A stretch of 64,000 bases of DNA from Gnetum montanum (taxonomy: Eukaryota; Streptophyta; Gnetopsida; Gnetales; Gnetaceae): contig MNCI01006542.1 in the NCBI GenBank assembly GCA_015680685.1, forward strand, positions 137,783-201,782, in the 5' to 3' direction. Numbering within the stretch: the first letter of the stretch is position 1; every line of letters begins with the position of its first letter. Of the stretch, positions 46,255-57,379 are shown in pieces. Under the pieces are notes generated by a model. That model saw only the letters and a program-made list of their open reading frames with translations, did not search any database and had not been told where the DNA came from. A program made the position numbers and the translations under genes.

Positions 46255-46870
46255 TGTAGAACCAAAACCAGGTTCTAAAGATTGGTTCTACGAGGTGATG
46301 TGGTAGAGCATCTAGTAGAACAAGAAATTGGTTCTGAAGCTTTTCAAAAAAAGACAAGCATTTCATTCGAGCTTGGGCATAAACAAAATGTTGACATGGT
46401 AGAGCCAATAAAAGAAGCCCTTTATAGAAGAAAAAAAAAGAATGCTATACAAGCTAGTTCTATTTAGCACTTTTTACTTTAGCTAACATGGTAGAGTTGA
46501 TTGAACATGTCCTTCATAAAACAAAAAGAATAACTCTATAAGCTAGTTCTATTTAGCACTTTTTGTCTAAATTAACATGGTACAACTATTTCTCATTCCT
46601 TCCTAGAAACAAAAAAATGGTTCTACAAGCTGGTTTTATATGCCAAGTTAGAATAAAATTCTTTAAGTGCACATGATGCTAAGCTGGTAAAATCAATTTG
46701 GTCAAGCTACACAGAACCAAAAAAAATCATTCTACAAACCATCTCTATGTACTGAGGTGGCATATCAAACACTTCCTTATAAAGGATAAGGAAAGAGCCT
46801 ATATCTGTGTAAAATGGAAGCTCCATTGTAAAGCCAAACCTACATCCAAGTTTAAAACATGTAACAATCT
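46255..46870 (+). repeat. degenerate tandem repeat, about 90-bp unit
   Basis: A unit of the form ACATGGTAGAG ... AGAA(C)AAAAA ... CAAGCTAGTTCTATTTAGCA then CTTTTT starts at about 46394, 46487 and 46575. More diverged relatives lie upstream (46260-46390: GGTTCTA...GTGGTAGAG) and downstream to 46870. The 61- and 60-codon frames here are products of the repeat. Confidence 0.6.
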
Positions 46871-46971
46871 CCCCCTTTGAGATTGGGTGAACTCATAAAC
46901 ACAAATCATAAAGAGCCAACTATAAAAGAAAAAGATCTTCCAAAAAATATCAAGATTAGCAATACCATAGT

Positions 46972-47863
46972 TGATGAAGTGTTTAGTTGATGTGTCGACT
47001 GGGCGACGTTAACGAAGCCTCGTTGACGCGGCCATAGTGACGTCACCCCATCAACACATCCATTCATGCATTAATGTGACCTCATTAACGCAAATTCTAT
47101 CTTTCATTATAAATATGTGTGCATTTGTAGCATTTATGGCATCTTTTGAGCTAGTTGTAGCAAAGCTCTTGTAGTTTGTTTCTGTGAAAGTTAGAATATT
47201 TCTTAAGTGCCCGCAGCAAGAGTGAGAAGGGTGTATGACTTTTTATTCAAGCGCTAATGTACCTGAGCCCATTGGCATGACTAGTAATAAAGAAGAGCTT
47301 TTTGAACATTTCTTTTAGCATTTGGATTTAACTACTTAAGCATTAAAACATTTAAATATTTTAATGTTTTAATCATTCTAAAAGCCTTGATTATTATTTT
47401 TTTTATGGTTATAGCTCTTTTCATAGTTTATAAGAACCATAGGCATGACCATCTCAAACATATACACTTGGCAACTCGGTGATGCTTAGCATATGGTAAC
47501 CCAGTAGTGGTTAAGACATGCTCAGGATGTGCACAGAAGATGGGACTAGTTGTTTATGCTAGGGATAGTTAAGCAACAAAGTAGAGCCATTGTAAAATTA
47601 TATAGCTTTTCGTTTCCTACACTAAAAGAATTAGACATTAAAGAGAAAAAGAAAATTGATAAAAATCATTTGCCTCAATCTCACTCAACTATCACTTAAA
47701 AATATCACAAGTGAGGTTGGGAAGACAATGGTTGTTCTAACTAAGGTTTTGCTTGCTAGAATTCCATGTATGTAAGTGCTTGTAGTCTACAGAATTCGAT
47801 CAAGTCGTGCGTGCATGCTCATGATTCGTATGGTTGGACGTAGGGGTATCTTACCGCTCATCA
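46972..47863 (+). repeat. solo LTR of the Athila-like superfamily, with target duplication
   Basis: TGATGAAGTG...CCGCTCATCA, 892 bp, flanked by ATAGT (46967-46971) and ACAGT (47864-47868), a 5-bp duplication with one transition. U3 has TTGACGCGGCC-type units and the palindrome GTGACGTCAC (47037-47046), followed by the TATA box TATAAATA (47107-47114). 'GTGCCCGCAGCAAGAG' and 'TTTATTCAAG' in the middle are shared with the other LTRs. No internal sequence remains, so it formed by LTR-LTR recombination. Confidence 0.85.
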
Positions 47864-47868
47864 ACAGT

Positions 47869-49174
47869 GATAAAACTCAACTCAACATATAGATTATAAT
47901 CAAAGAAATTAGCAGGCTCTTAATAACAAACATTAAGTTAAGTAAGAGAATTATATAACCAGTTAAAAATGAGCACATAATCATAATAAAATAGCTCAAA
48001 ACAATCAAGCTCATAACCTAATCAATCAATTAGGCATCACATCTACCTAATCATACATACATAGATCATCTTTAATAAAAAAGTCAAAAATACAACCTCT
48101 CTAGTAGATAAAAAATATTTAATTAGGCAAAAGACAAGGTTAGAAATGTAATAAGGTTATACAAAGAAAGAAACCAAAAGGAAATATAGTCAATCAAGAA
48201 TACTAGTACTTTAGTTAGTACATATCATAAAAAAAAGAAGAATCACCTTCATGTTTTCTAATGAAATAGCTCATATACATAATTACACCATACATTTTCT
48301 AACAAAACAACACATTCACAATCATATCATCATACATCAATTCTCTCTCTTTTTGTCAAAAACAAGTGAAAAGAAAATTCCCCTATCATTATGCAAATTA
48401 AGATTAAAACACAAAGATAAACATAGGTAATAAAAATAAATAAGAGATGCACATAAGAGCTTAACTAAAAAACATGCTGATCTTATTGATTAGTGATCTA
48501 TCAAGCTCAAGATAGAGATATAATAATGAGAGAACAACTAGTCATACCAAGCAAAATAAATATAAAAAGCATAGAATGAATCAGAGAACCAAGAAATAAC
48601 TTAGAAAGTATCATAGTTATGGATATTCATAAGAGATTTTGGATGAATCAAGAGGATTTTAGAGAGCTTGGAGAAGAGTTGAGGAGTAGAGGTGAAGAGG
48701 GATCAAGCATTGGTGAACTTCCAATCTAGAATAGAGTATGAAAGAAATTGAGAAGAGTGGTAGGTCCAAGAAAAATTCATTAAGGAGGTGGAAAGGATTA
48801 TTATACAAAAACAAAAAGAATTTCTAGAGCATGAGTAATAGATACTTTTGGCATCTTGAACTCCTAAAGAAAGGAAAGAATGTATAAAGCAAGATATTGA
48901 GATTCTATACTTTACCCATGATCTCATAGAGATGTTACATCCACCATGCTTGGAGCCAAAACCAAGCTCATATTTTGGTCATGATCCCTATGAGGGAATG
49001 CATGAGTCCATGGGATATGACTTTGAGAATTCAGTAGGCTTAGCATGGGTACTTGGTTCTTCTGTTTCATCTTCAAAGTATCCTACTTTCATAAAATATA
49101 AGCTTTCCTACTTCCTCTACAATAAAGATCATTAGCTTATAAATTCCTAAACTAATACTAGGAGTTTTAGAAGC
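47869..49174. other. AT-rich DNA, possibly the 3' part of the copia element
   Basis: No domain recognised. If the copia element is complete on this side, its 3' untranslated part and LTR should lie here, but I could not find a TG...CA pair or a repeat of it elsewhere in the window. 48890-49130 has a few Met- and Ser-rich frames with no known domain. Confidence 0.35.
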
Positions 49175-50800
49175 TTATGTATGTTTAGGTACAGTAGTTA
49201 CACCCAACAATGTTCTTAAATATAAAAATATTTCTTTATTTAAATCCTTTGTAAAAATTTCTACTCTCTGTTTTCTCGATGAAACATATGATAATTTTAC
49301 TATTTGCAACTCTACTTGATCTCTGAGAAAATGATATTTAATCTCAATATTATTAGTTTTACCATGAAAAATAGGATTTATTAACATAGAAATAGCATCA
49401 TTATTATCACATTGAATAATTATTGGATCAAAGAATGATATACTAAAAAGCTTTAATACTTCCGTCATCCACAGAATTTCCATGCAACAGTGTGAGGCTA
49501 CAACATATCCAGCTTTAGGTGATGATAACACTATAAAGTTATGCTTTTTGTTCAACCATGATACTAGTTTATTACTAAGAAAGTGGTAATTTACACTAGT
49601 GGATCTTTTATCATATTTATTTCCTGCCCAATTTGCATTTGTGTATTCTTGTAACTAAAAAGTTCAACCTTTTGGATACCATATCTCATAACTAACTATG
49701 TCTTTTAGATACTGTAAAATCCTTTTAGTAGTAACCAAGTGTGATTCTTTTGATTCTAACTAATATTTAGAAATCAAGCCTACTATAGAAGGTATATAAA
49801 GTGTACTAGCTATAGCATAATGCAAGCTTCCCATGCTGGATCTATATAGATTAGCATTAATGTTCTTTCCATCTTCATCCTTGTAGGGGTGTACATTTGT
49901 GCCAAGAGAAGTTGCATAATTTTTAGCTTCCATCATGTCAAAACACTTGAGCATCTATTGAACATATTTTGTCTATGAAATAAAGGTTCAATTTCTAAGT
50001 TGTTGAATATGTAAACTTAGAAAATGAGATAGCTTTCCTATCATGGACATTTCAAAATTTAATTTCATAGCTTCAACAAATTCTTGCCCTAAACTTGAGC
50101 TTGCTTCTCCAACTATTATATCATCAATATAAATTTGAGCAACTATAAACCCTATATTATTTTTCTTAATATAAAATGTACTATATAGAGGATCTTTTAA
50201 GTATTTATTTTCAGCTAAATATGAATCAATTTTAGTATACCATATCTCATGGGATTGTTTTAAGCCATATAAAGCTTTATGTAGTTGATATACATGATTT
50301 GGCTTTTTAGGGTCAATAAATCCTTTTGGTTGTTCTATATATCTATTATCTCTTTTATTTCTTCATTTAGAAATGCTAGCTTTACTCCATTTGATAAAGC
50401 TTAAATCCTTGATAATCTACAAGTGCTAAAGCATTTTAATAGATTCTAATCTTGCAATTGGAGCAAATGTATCTTGATAATTAAGTCTTTTTATCTAATA
50501 AAATCCTTTTGCTACTAATATTGTCTTATTTTGAGCTATTTCACCATGCTCATTCAATTTTTTTTATAAAGACTCACTTAGTTCCAATGACATTATCTCC
50601 TTTGAGCTATGGGACAATCTTTAAAGTATTGTTTTATATAATTTGCTTCATCTCTTCATCCATGACATTCTTCCAATCCTCACTCCCAAGAGCTTCCCTA
50701 ATTGTTAGAGAAATGAAAAAAGTAAGATAATATACTAATAAGTCATGATTCATTATTTTAGCTCTATTACTCCTTTTCTTTTGTCTAAGAGATTTCTTAA
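49175..50800 (-). pseudogene. copia reverse transcriptase and RNase H
   Basis: RT frames run from about 50800 (REALGSEDWKNVMDEEMKQI) through broken segments to 49960. RNase H follows, with LYRSSMGSLHYAIASTLYIP (usual YR-VGSL-Y-T--RPD) and, at 49555-49175, SPKAGYVVASHCCMEILWMT, IIIQCDNNDAISMLINPIFH and KTNNIEIKYHFLRDQVE. The catalytic RT loop is in a damaged stretch. Residual frames of 60-126 codons show moderate age, younger than element A. Confidence 0.85.
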
Positions 50801-50921
50801 GGATATCTACCATGGATTTGAACCTCTATATTCTTCTCCTCAAGCTATCATTAGGTGTATTCTCTTGTTCTATTTTTGCCTCATCCATTGAGACTAGCTG
50901 TTCTTCATCAATCTCATTAGA

Positions 50922-52240
50922 TTATTTAGATGTCAAAATGGCATCATCATTATCTTCTTCATTTGCATTCATATCTTTCTTGACCATATTATTAGTATCT
51001 TCTAATAATTCATCAATTTTAACATGAGGTGTTTCAATAATCTTTAATATTTTTAAATTTAAGCAATGATAAGCTTTTGAATGACTAGAATATCCAATAA
51101 AAAGCCCATCTTTATAATGACAATCAAGTTTGTGAACATAATTTTGATTCTTAATAAAGCATTTACTACCAAGAATTTTAAAATATTGAACATTACCCAT
51201 TTTATCAAACCACATTTGATAAAGAGTCTTACCATTATTAGCTCTTACTAAATAACTATTGATGATATACATAGTTTTTTCGGCTACCTTTCATAGGTAC
51301 TTTGGTATATTCTTCTCCTTCATCATTAATTGAATAATTTTAAGTATAGTTTTATTTTTCTACTCTACAACATCATTTTTCTTAGGTGTTCTAGCTGATG
51401 AGAACTATATCTTGATACCTAAATCTTTGCATATCTCATAAATTTCATATGAGGTAAAATTGCCTCCACTGTTAGTCTTAATAGCTTTGATTTTAAGCCC
51501 TATTTTGGATTCAACTATACTTTTAAATACCTTAAAATGCTTAAATACATTAGACTTTTTCTCAATACATGTTAGCCATGAAAACCTAGTATAATCATCA
51601 ACAATATGAAAGAAATGTTTATTGCCATCAAAACTAGCAATGTCAAAAGGATCATAGATATCCATATGTAGTAATTCAAGTTTATTTTTCCAATGAAAGT
51701 TTACTGGCTTAAAGGCAACTTTAGTTTGCTCATCATGTTGACATGTAAAACATACCTCTTCCAAATAACTTACCTAAGGAATGCCTTTAACACTTTGAGC
51801 CTTGATAAGAGCTTGTATGCTTCCTAAGCTTAAGTATTCTAATCTTTTGTGCCATAACCTATTGCTACTTATCTTAGATATAAGAGTTATACATTGAGGC
51901 TATCCATTTATAAAATATAAATTATTTCTTACTTGAGTAACATAAGCTCTAAAATCCTTTTCTTTATTCTCTAATATGCATTTCTTAGTTATGAAATAGA
52001 TATCATAACCTTTTCTTCAAAATTATCCTAAGCATAATAAGCTATAATGTAAATAATCAACAAAATAAACATTATGAACTTTAAGAAAATTATCATGAAT
52101 TTTAACTAAGCCAATACCTCTTACCATAACTTTACCTTGTCACTGAAACTTACTTTCCTTTTGTTAAAGGGTTTTAGTATGTTGAATTTTGATTTGTTAA
52201 TAACCATATGTTAAGAGCACCTTATATCAAGAAACCATGT
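50922..52240 (-). pseudogene. copia protease remnant, GAG-pre-integrase and integrase
   Basis: The protease motif survives as WFLDIRCS-stop-HM at 52237-52202. GAG-pre-integrase follows with RLWHKRLEYLSLGSIQALIK and EEVCFTCQHDEQTKVAFKP. The integrase core (51764-51405) has LELLHMDIYDPFD (first Asp), VDDYTRFSWLTCIEKKSNVF and IKTNSGGNF, where the second catalytic Asp of the usual S/T-D-N-G-G is Asn. After a break come NDVVE with the Glu, then GSKCFIKNQNYVHKLDCHYK and DGLFIGYSSHSKAYHCLN. Non-functional. Confidence 0.85.
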
Positions 52241-52558
52241 CTCTAAGCTAGAAGAGATCATTAAGGCTAATTGTACAAGGAGAGTTCTTGTATTGATTGA
52301 TCTTCAAACTTATTTTCCTATTCAGTTATTTCTTGAAAGATGCTTAGAAGCATGGAAATAACACATAGATTTATAACAAGAAAAGTTACTAGTTCTATAA
52401 TTTCTTACTTTATGGACTAGCTTTCCATAATTAAAATAATATCCTTGGAAGAAATTAGTTATTTTTTTCGGACCATATCTAATGCTTGGAATTCTTGGAG
52501 TAGGAAAAATTCCCTTACCTATTTATGAGTTGATGGTTGGTGACTGTTGAGGTCATTC

Positions 52559-52774
52559 TTAGACATTTATCTTTTGGAATAATACTTTTATTAAAGATAA
52601 TATTTTTGAGGATTCAAACTCATAGCCAAGACCCCTCTTTTCATCACCTAGCCATTTATTATTGATAATATCCTTGAGTTGTTTTGAGCTATGAGCAAAC
52701 CTATTGAATAAATCAAATGTGACTTGAGTAGTTGATAAAACCAATTTTTTTTCCATTGCAATATTGTAGCTCAT
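52559..52774 (-). pseudogene. gag: C-terminal gag fragment of the copia element
   Basis: A 71-residue frame: FNRFAHSSKQLKDIINNKWL, GDEKRGLGYEFESSK. The SSK-L-D-I ... KRGLGY pattern occurs before the zinc knuckle in SIRE gag. The gene is cut 13 bases upstream by the LTR of element D. Confidence 0.6.
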
Positions 52775-52787
52775 CCTATGTCATTGT

Positions 52788-53548
52788 TGATGTGATGTCT
52801 CAAGATCTATGCAGCCCTTTAAATACCAACACTTGGGTACACAAATGAAAACTTTTGTTTCCAACCCTTAGCCAAATTCTTATAGTTTTTTCTCATAGTT
52901 TTAGTAATAGAGTGAATGGTTATAGTATGATGTCAAGTAGTTGACTGGCATCTTTATTTGAGTAAATTGTACTTGGATACAATTTATGTGTGATTATAAG
53001 GATCAAAGCTATTTCTCATCATTGTAGCATCCCTTAGTTTTTTTCTTACGTTTTACTTAGAATAATTTCTTACTTTCCTTAGTTAACACTTTACATTTTC
53101 AAGCGGTTTTCTTTACATGTTATTAGCAAGTAGAATGAGTACAACTAGTTTTGAGCATTAAGTATAGTTATCTAACAATCCAATAGTGGCATTGCTTGAT
53201 TCATTGAGTGGTAATTCTACTTGGTAATCTTAATGATAACTACATAAGTCCAAGACATGATTGGTAAAACAAAAATAGTTACCTATCACTATTAGGATAG
53301 TATAGATTTACATTCCTATTATTACTTAGACTTAGATTTTAATCTCATTCCAATTATGTGTACTACTAGGAGCATTAAGAACCCTACAACATCAACCTAT
53401 CATATACTTGACTAAGAGTTAAACCATACACTTGAAATCCACTAACTTGAAGTGGAAAGACAATGATCACAAACTTAACATCAATTCCTAGCATAATTAC
53501 ATTATCCATCCATGGATTAGAGTGTTGCGGTACCTCAACTACTCATCA
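52788..53548 (+). repeat. 5' LTR of element D
   Basis: TGATGTGATGTC...CTACTCATCA, 761 bp. It starts near the TATA-like TTTAAATA (52813) because most of U3 is short. GGTACCTCAACTACTCATCA marks the right end, as in the other LTRs. Confidence 0.65.
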
Positions 53549-53549
53549 T

Positions 53550-53567
53550 TGATGTCATTGTCATGGA
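53550..53567 (+). promoter_or_regulatory. primer binding site of element D (tRNA-Asp type, decayed)
   Basis: TGATGTCATTGTCATGGA, one base after the LTR. Seven differences from TGGCGCCGTTGCCGGGGA, six of them transitions. Confidence 0.5.
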
Positions 53568-53977
53568 TGTGTCAATGTGTGTTGAGTATGATCTTATAAA
53601 GTTTGTTGTATTAAGAACCACAAAGTTTATCTTTTATATTCTTAATCAATTCTAACAATGCACACACAACTAGGTATTAAATACAAAATATGGCTTCAAC
53701 ACTTAAAAGAGAAGTTATCACCTACCAAAGAGCTACAAAAGAGTAATGACAGAATACACAATGATGAAGACTAGAGTATGCCTATGCAAAAAGGATCCCA
53801 TACACTTATAGCGATCCATATTATTCTAATTTTACATTCATCTTTCACTACAATAAGTAGTTAAGATGGAAGGACTTCTTGAGAAACATTGTTTTACTTC
53901 TAGAGCATTCAACACCATCAATGCTTTAGGTAGTCTTAATGGGGATGAACATAAGTCCTGCATAGGAAGGATATCAT

Positions 53978-55485
53978 GTGACCAAACATATGAATAGGCT
54001 ATATCAACCCAAAAATGTGCAATTACAAAGAGATTATACTATGGAGACAAGGGATGAAAATAGAAAAGGAAATAAAATAAATCCAAATGTTTTCCTAGAG
54101 GAAATTAATGATGATGCAATCTTAATAGAAAAAACCACCACAAACATGAAGCTCGATTACAAATGCCTATTATTTGTCTAGAAGAACTTTTCAAGGTACA
54201 ATTGCATTTTCCCCTTATAGGGACACTAAGAAGAGAAGCAAGAGACTCTAAACATAGGTATGGCATAAGGCCTAGAGCTTTTGCAAAATCACAAAAGGAT
54301 GAATTCCAAAATCATAGAAGGAGAACCCACCAGCATTGTTCTACAACTACTTCATCTTACTCTTCATGATTATTAGTGGACTCTAATAGAAGGGAATGAA
54401 GACTTAGAGATTACGATAGGAAAATATGTCAAGCTAATGATAGACATGAATATCATTGAAGTTATCCTAATGAAGGAGAGGATGAGTAGAAACCAAAAAG
54501 AGACAAGCATAGGGCATCAAAGGGAACATCACTACAATAGAGCGTATGAAACCATGACCATGAAGAACCCCCACTAGCTATTTGCGATGTGATGAATATC
54601 AAGGAAGCAATATATATTCCAATAGGAGACATCAGAGATAATCACATCAAGTGACTAGATATGAATAACATTATTAAATTTGAAGGCAAATATAATGTAG
54701 ATCCACAATACTACCTTCAAGCATTCCATGATACTTATACTATTTATAATATTAAAAGTGATTGGTAAAAGCTTAAGTTGTTTCCTAGGACACTCATCAA
54801 AGAGGTAGAGAGCTAGTACAAATCACTGGAGCTAGAATCAATTAGGAGATGGAATACCATGATTGAGCTTTTTAATGTCAAATTTTATACTTATTCAAGA
54901 GTGTCTAACCTTAGAAAAGAAATTGAGGGATGGAAGTAAGGGACACATGAATTCCTTATTACAACAATCGATAGATATTATTCCCTACTACATAGATGCC
55001 TAGGCCATGAATTCTCACAAAGGGAATAGCTCAGACACATCATTGATGGATTAAGAAATAAAACTAGAGAAACCCTTGGGGTCTATGCCCAACGAAGACA
55101 ATTAGAGATGACCATCCATCAAATTCAAAGGTTAATAGACTAAGTGGAAAAAGAGGAAAGAAAGTTAAAGAAGAAAGAATCAACTAAAGAATATAACCAG
55201 GATTCATTAATTAGAAAATGAGATGTTCAAATGTCTCACAAGTAGGAAGAAGAAACCTTGGAATATGTCATCTAGAAAAAAGAGTTACCAATCCAAAAAT
55301 TCATTAATGATATAGTGACTAAGGTAGAGAAAATATGAGACTTGATGAATGAAAAGTTCTCTACAACTCTTAAGATCAAATAAGAAAGAACTGAACAAGC
55401 CTTTAATAAGGATAAGTATAAGAAGAAGAAACTATGGACAAGAAGACTATACATAGAAAGGAAAATTTTCTTCAGTTAAGAAGTG
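53978..55485 (+). pseudogene. gag: gag of element D, interrupted by element E
   Basis: Pieces in order: Arg-rich N-terminal part (RREARDSKHRYGIRPRAFAK, HRRRTHQHCSTTTSSYSS), core FEGKYNVDPQYYLQAFHDTY, MIELFNVKFYTYSRVSNLRK, RYYSLLHRCLGHEFSQRE, IIDGLRNKTRETLGVYAQRR, then a Lys/Glu-rich tail (FINDIVTKVEKI). All match the gag of C, E and G. Numerous stops. It ends at the LTR of element E. Confidence 0.75.
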
Positions 55486-57182
55486 TGATAAGTGGTGAGA
55501 TACCCCTATACTCAACCATATGAATATAAAAATTTCATGCAAGATTCGGTCGAACTCTGCAGACAAACTAGTTGTGGTATCTAGACAGTTATCCTTAGGT
55601 CACAGTTCGTTGTCTTCCCATCTAGACTAGTGTTAACTTTGTCACATATGGTTTGGTCCAGAGTGAGGTGTATGATGTGTTCCTATGCTAATGCTACTCC
55701 TGGGTGTGATGGTAAATAATATTAACTAAGCTAAGAGAGAGAGGGTAAGAGAGAATCTAAGCTAGCATAAGTGCGATGAGTATTTATTCCTCAATCATCA
55801 ATACACACCTTGGACATCATGCAAGACTACCACTGGGATCACCAAGCGTAGATCCTAAGTACACTACTAGGTTACCAAGTATTCATACTTAAATGCTCGT
55901 GATCAAGTCATACTCATTCCCTGTTTAACAGGAGTTTAGGGTGAAGAGATATTAACTAAGTGATGAGTGGCGAGGTACCCCTACACTCAACCATACAAAA
56001 CAAGCATAGCATGCACAATTCAGTCGAACTCCATAGACTAAATGCCTAAACACTGCAAGAAACACTTGGGGTTAATTAATCGTTGTCTTCCTAGACTTAC
56101 TTGTTGTTGTCACAGTGTATGGTTAAGTAAGTCCGAGGTATATGAATTTTTTGGTCTTTTATGATTTTATCTCCTATGATAAAGGGTGAAGAGTTGAGAG
56201 ACTAAAACTAACTCTAACTACAACACTAAGTCCTAGTGTCAACATCCGTTCCCACTTTCTGTACACACCCTGAACTATGCAACTGTGGCTACCAAACGCT
56301 AATCGTTACTGGGATTACCACACATAACGCACGTGCTCGAAGCGATCGTACTGAGGCACCTAACTAGCCTAAGTGTGATGAGCAGCCGATTCCTTGACTA
56401 ATCTTTCACATCCGTAGATGGTCGTAATCAAGTCATACTCATCCCACGTTCTAGGAGATAAGGGTGAGAGAATCTAATCGCAATGAGTAGCTGATTCCTT
56501 GGCTAGCCGTACACATTCGTCAATGCTCGTAACCAAGTCGTACTCATGACGCATTACTAGGAAAGCAATAAATAACATTAAATAAACCTATCCATGTATT
56601 GCAAGGTTTATCCACAAAGCTCATCTTTATTGCCGTACACAACTTGCGTTCAGGTACAAAGCTGCTCGAATAAAGAACCGTTCACTTGGGGGACTCCTAC
56701 TGCGGGCACATGAAATATATTCTATCTCTGGGGTGATCAATCCGCCAGAGCTTCGCTACTTCTAGCCTAGGATGAGAAATGAGGGGAGTTCCACCTCTTA
56801 TTTATAGATTTGGCAGCGAACCGCGATATCGTGTACACGATATCTCAGGGGATGCGATATCACATCTCATCACTAAGAAAGCAGTAAATAAAAATTAAGT
56901 AAATAATTAAACTAAGTGAATGCTGCAATGATGAGGTAAATTTGATCTTTATTTCTATTCATGTGTGTGTCCAAGTACTTCACACTCGAATAAGGATGTC
57001 GTACAATTACAATCACCACACTATGGGCATACACTAGGAGATAAGGCTTGAGAGAAGAACTACTTAAAACTTAACACTTAAACTAAGAACTGAAAAAAAA
57101 TCCTATCGGATCTATCTATCTCTTATTTATAGATGAGAAGATAGGTTGCGATATTGCGGTCAACTAAAATGGCGACTCATCA
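55486..57182 (-). repeat. 3' LTR of element E, interrupted by a solo LTR
   Basis: Outer LTR in two parts, 55486-55960 and 56878-57182, about 780 bp without the insertion and one CTAAG copy. On the minus strand it begins TGATGAGTCGCC after the PPT, with CGCAATATCGCAACC and the TATA box near 57124-57131. The left end reads TGATAAGTGGTGAG on the plus strand (decayed from TGATGAGTGGCGAG). Confidence 0.8.
55961..56872 (-). repeat. young solo LTR nested in the LTR of element E
   Basis: 912 bp, TGATGAGTGGCG...ATCTCATCA, flanked by perfect CTAAG repeats (55956-55960 and 56873-56877). Inverted, it aligns along its length with the 3' LTR of element C (40848-41772) and keeps the CpG-rich U3 motifs (GCGATATCG..., CGCGATATCGTG). 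TATA box at 56799-56806 (minus strand). An internal segment is tandemly duplicated: 56377-56481 and 56482 onwards, period 105 bp, with GATTCCTTGACTA/GGCTA and TCAAGTCATACTCAT/GTACTCAT in both. Confidence 0.9.
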
Positions 57183-57225
57183 TACCCCCACGATTGAATG
57201 AAAACTCATCCTCAAGTTACAGTGA
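57183..57225 (-). promoter_or_regulatory. polypurine tract of element E
   Basis: Minus strand: AACTTGAGGATGAGTTTTCA, then TTCAATCGTGGGGGTA directly before the LTR. Nearly identical to the tracts of A and C and to the one before 35259. Confidence 0.8.
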
Positions 57226-57379
57226 GAACAAGTTCCATTGATTACACAGTGGATAAGTATGGGATTATTGAATGGTAAGAGTGGGTTCATGCTATAGTGT
57301 GGAATCAAAAAAAAAATTGAGACACGACACATAGAATGTGAAAGAAAATCCTATAGCTACAAAATTGATGGAACTCATG

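Larger units (their letters stand above)
49175..52787 (-). mobile_element. Ty1/copia element (SIRE-like), pol and end of gag
   Basis: In minus-strand order: gag end (52774-52559), protease remnant (about 52237-52202), GAG-pre-integrase, integrase, RT and RNase H down to 49175. This integrase-before-RT order defines Ty1/copia. The gag tail with SSKQLKDIINNKWLGDEKRG then LGYE resembles the SIRE lineage. The start of gag is cut at 52787 by the LTR of element D. LTRs of the copia element were not identified. Confidence 0.85.
52788..55485 (+). mobile_element. element D: 5' LTR and gag, cut by element E
   Basis: Plus-strand Athila-like element inserted into copia gag. LTR 52788-53548, PBS, then gag to 55485, where the LTR of element E begins. 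Its remaining 3' part must lie beyond the window, on the far side of E. Confidence 0.75.
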
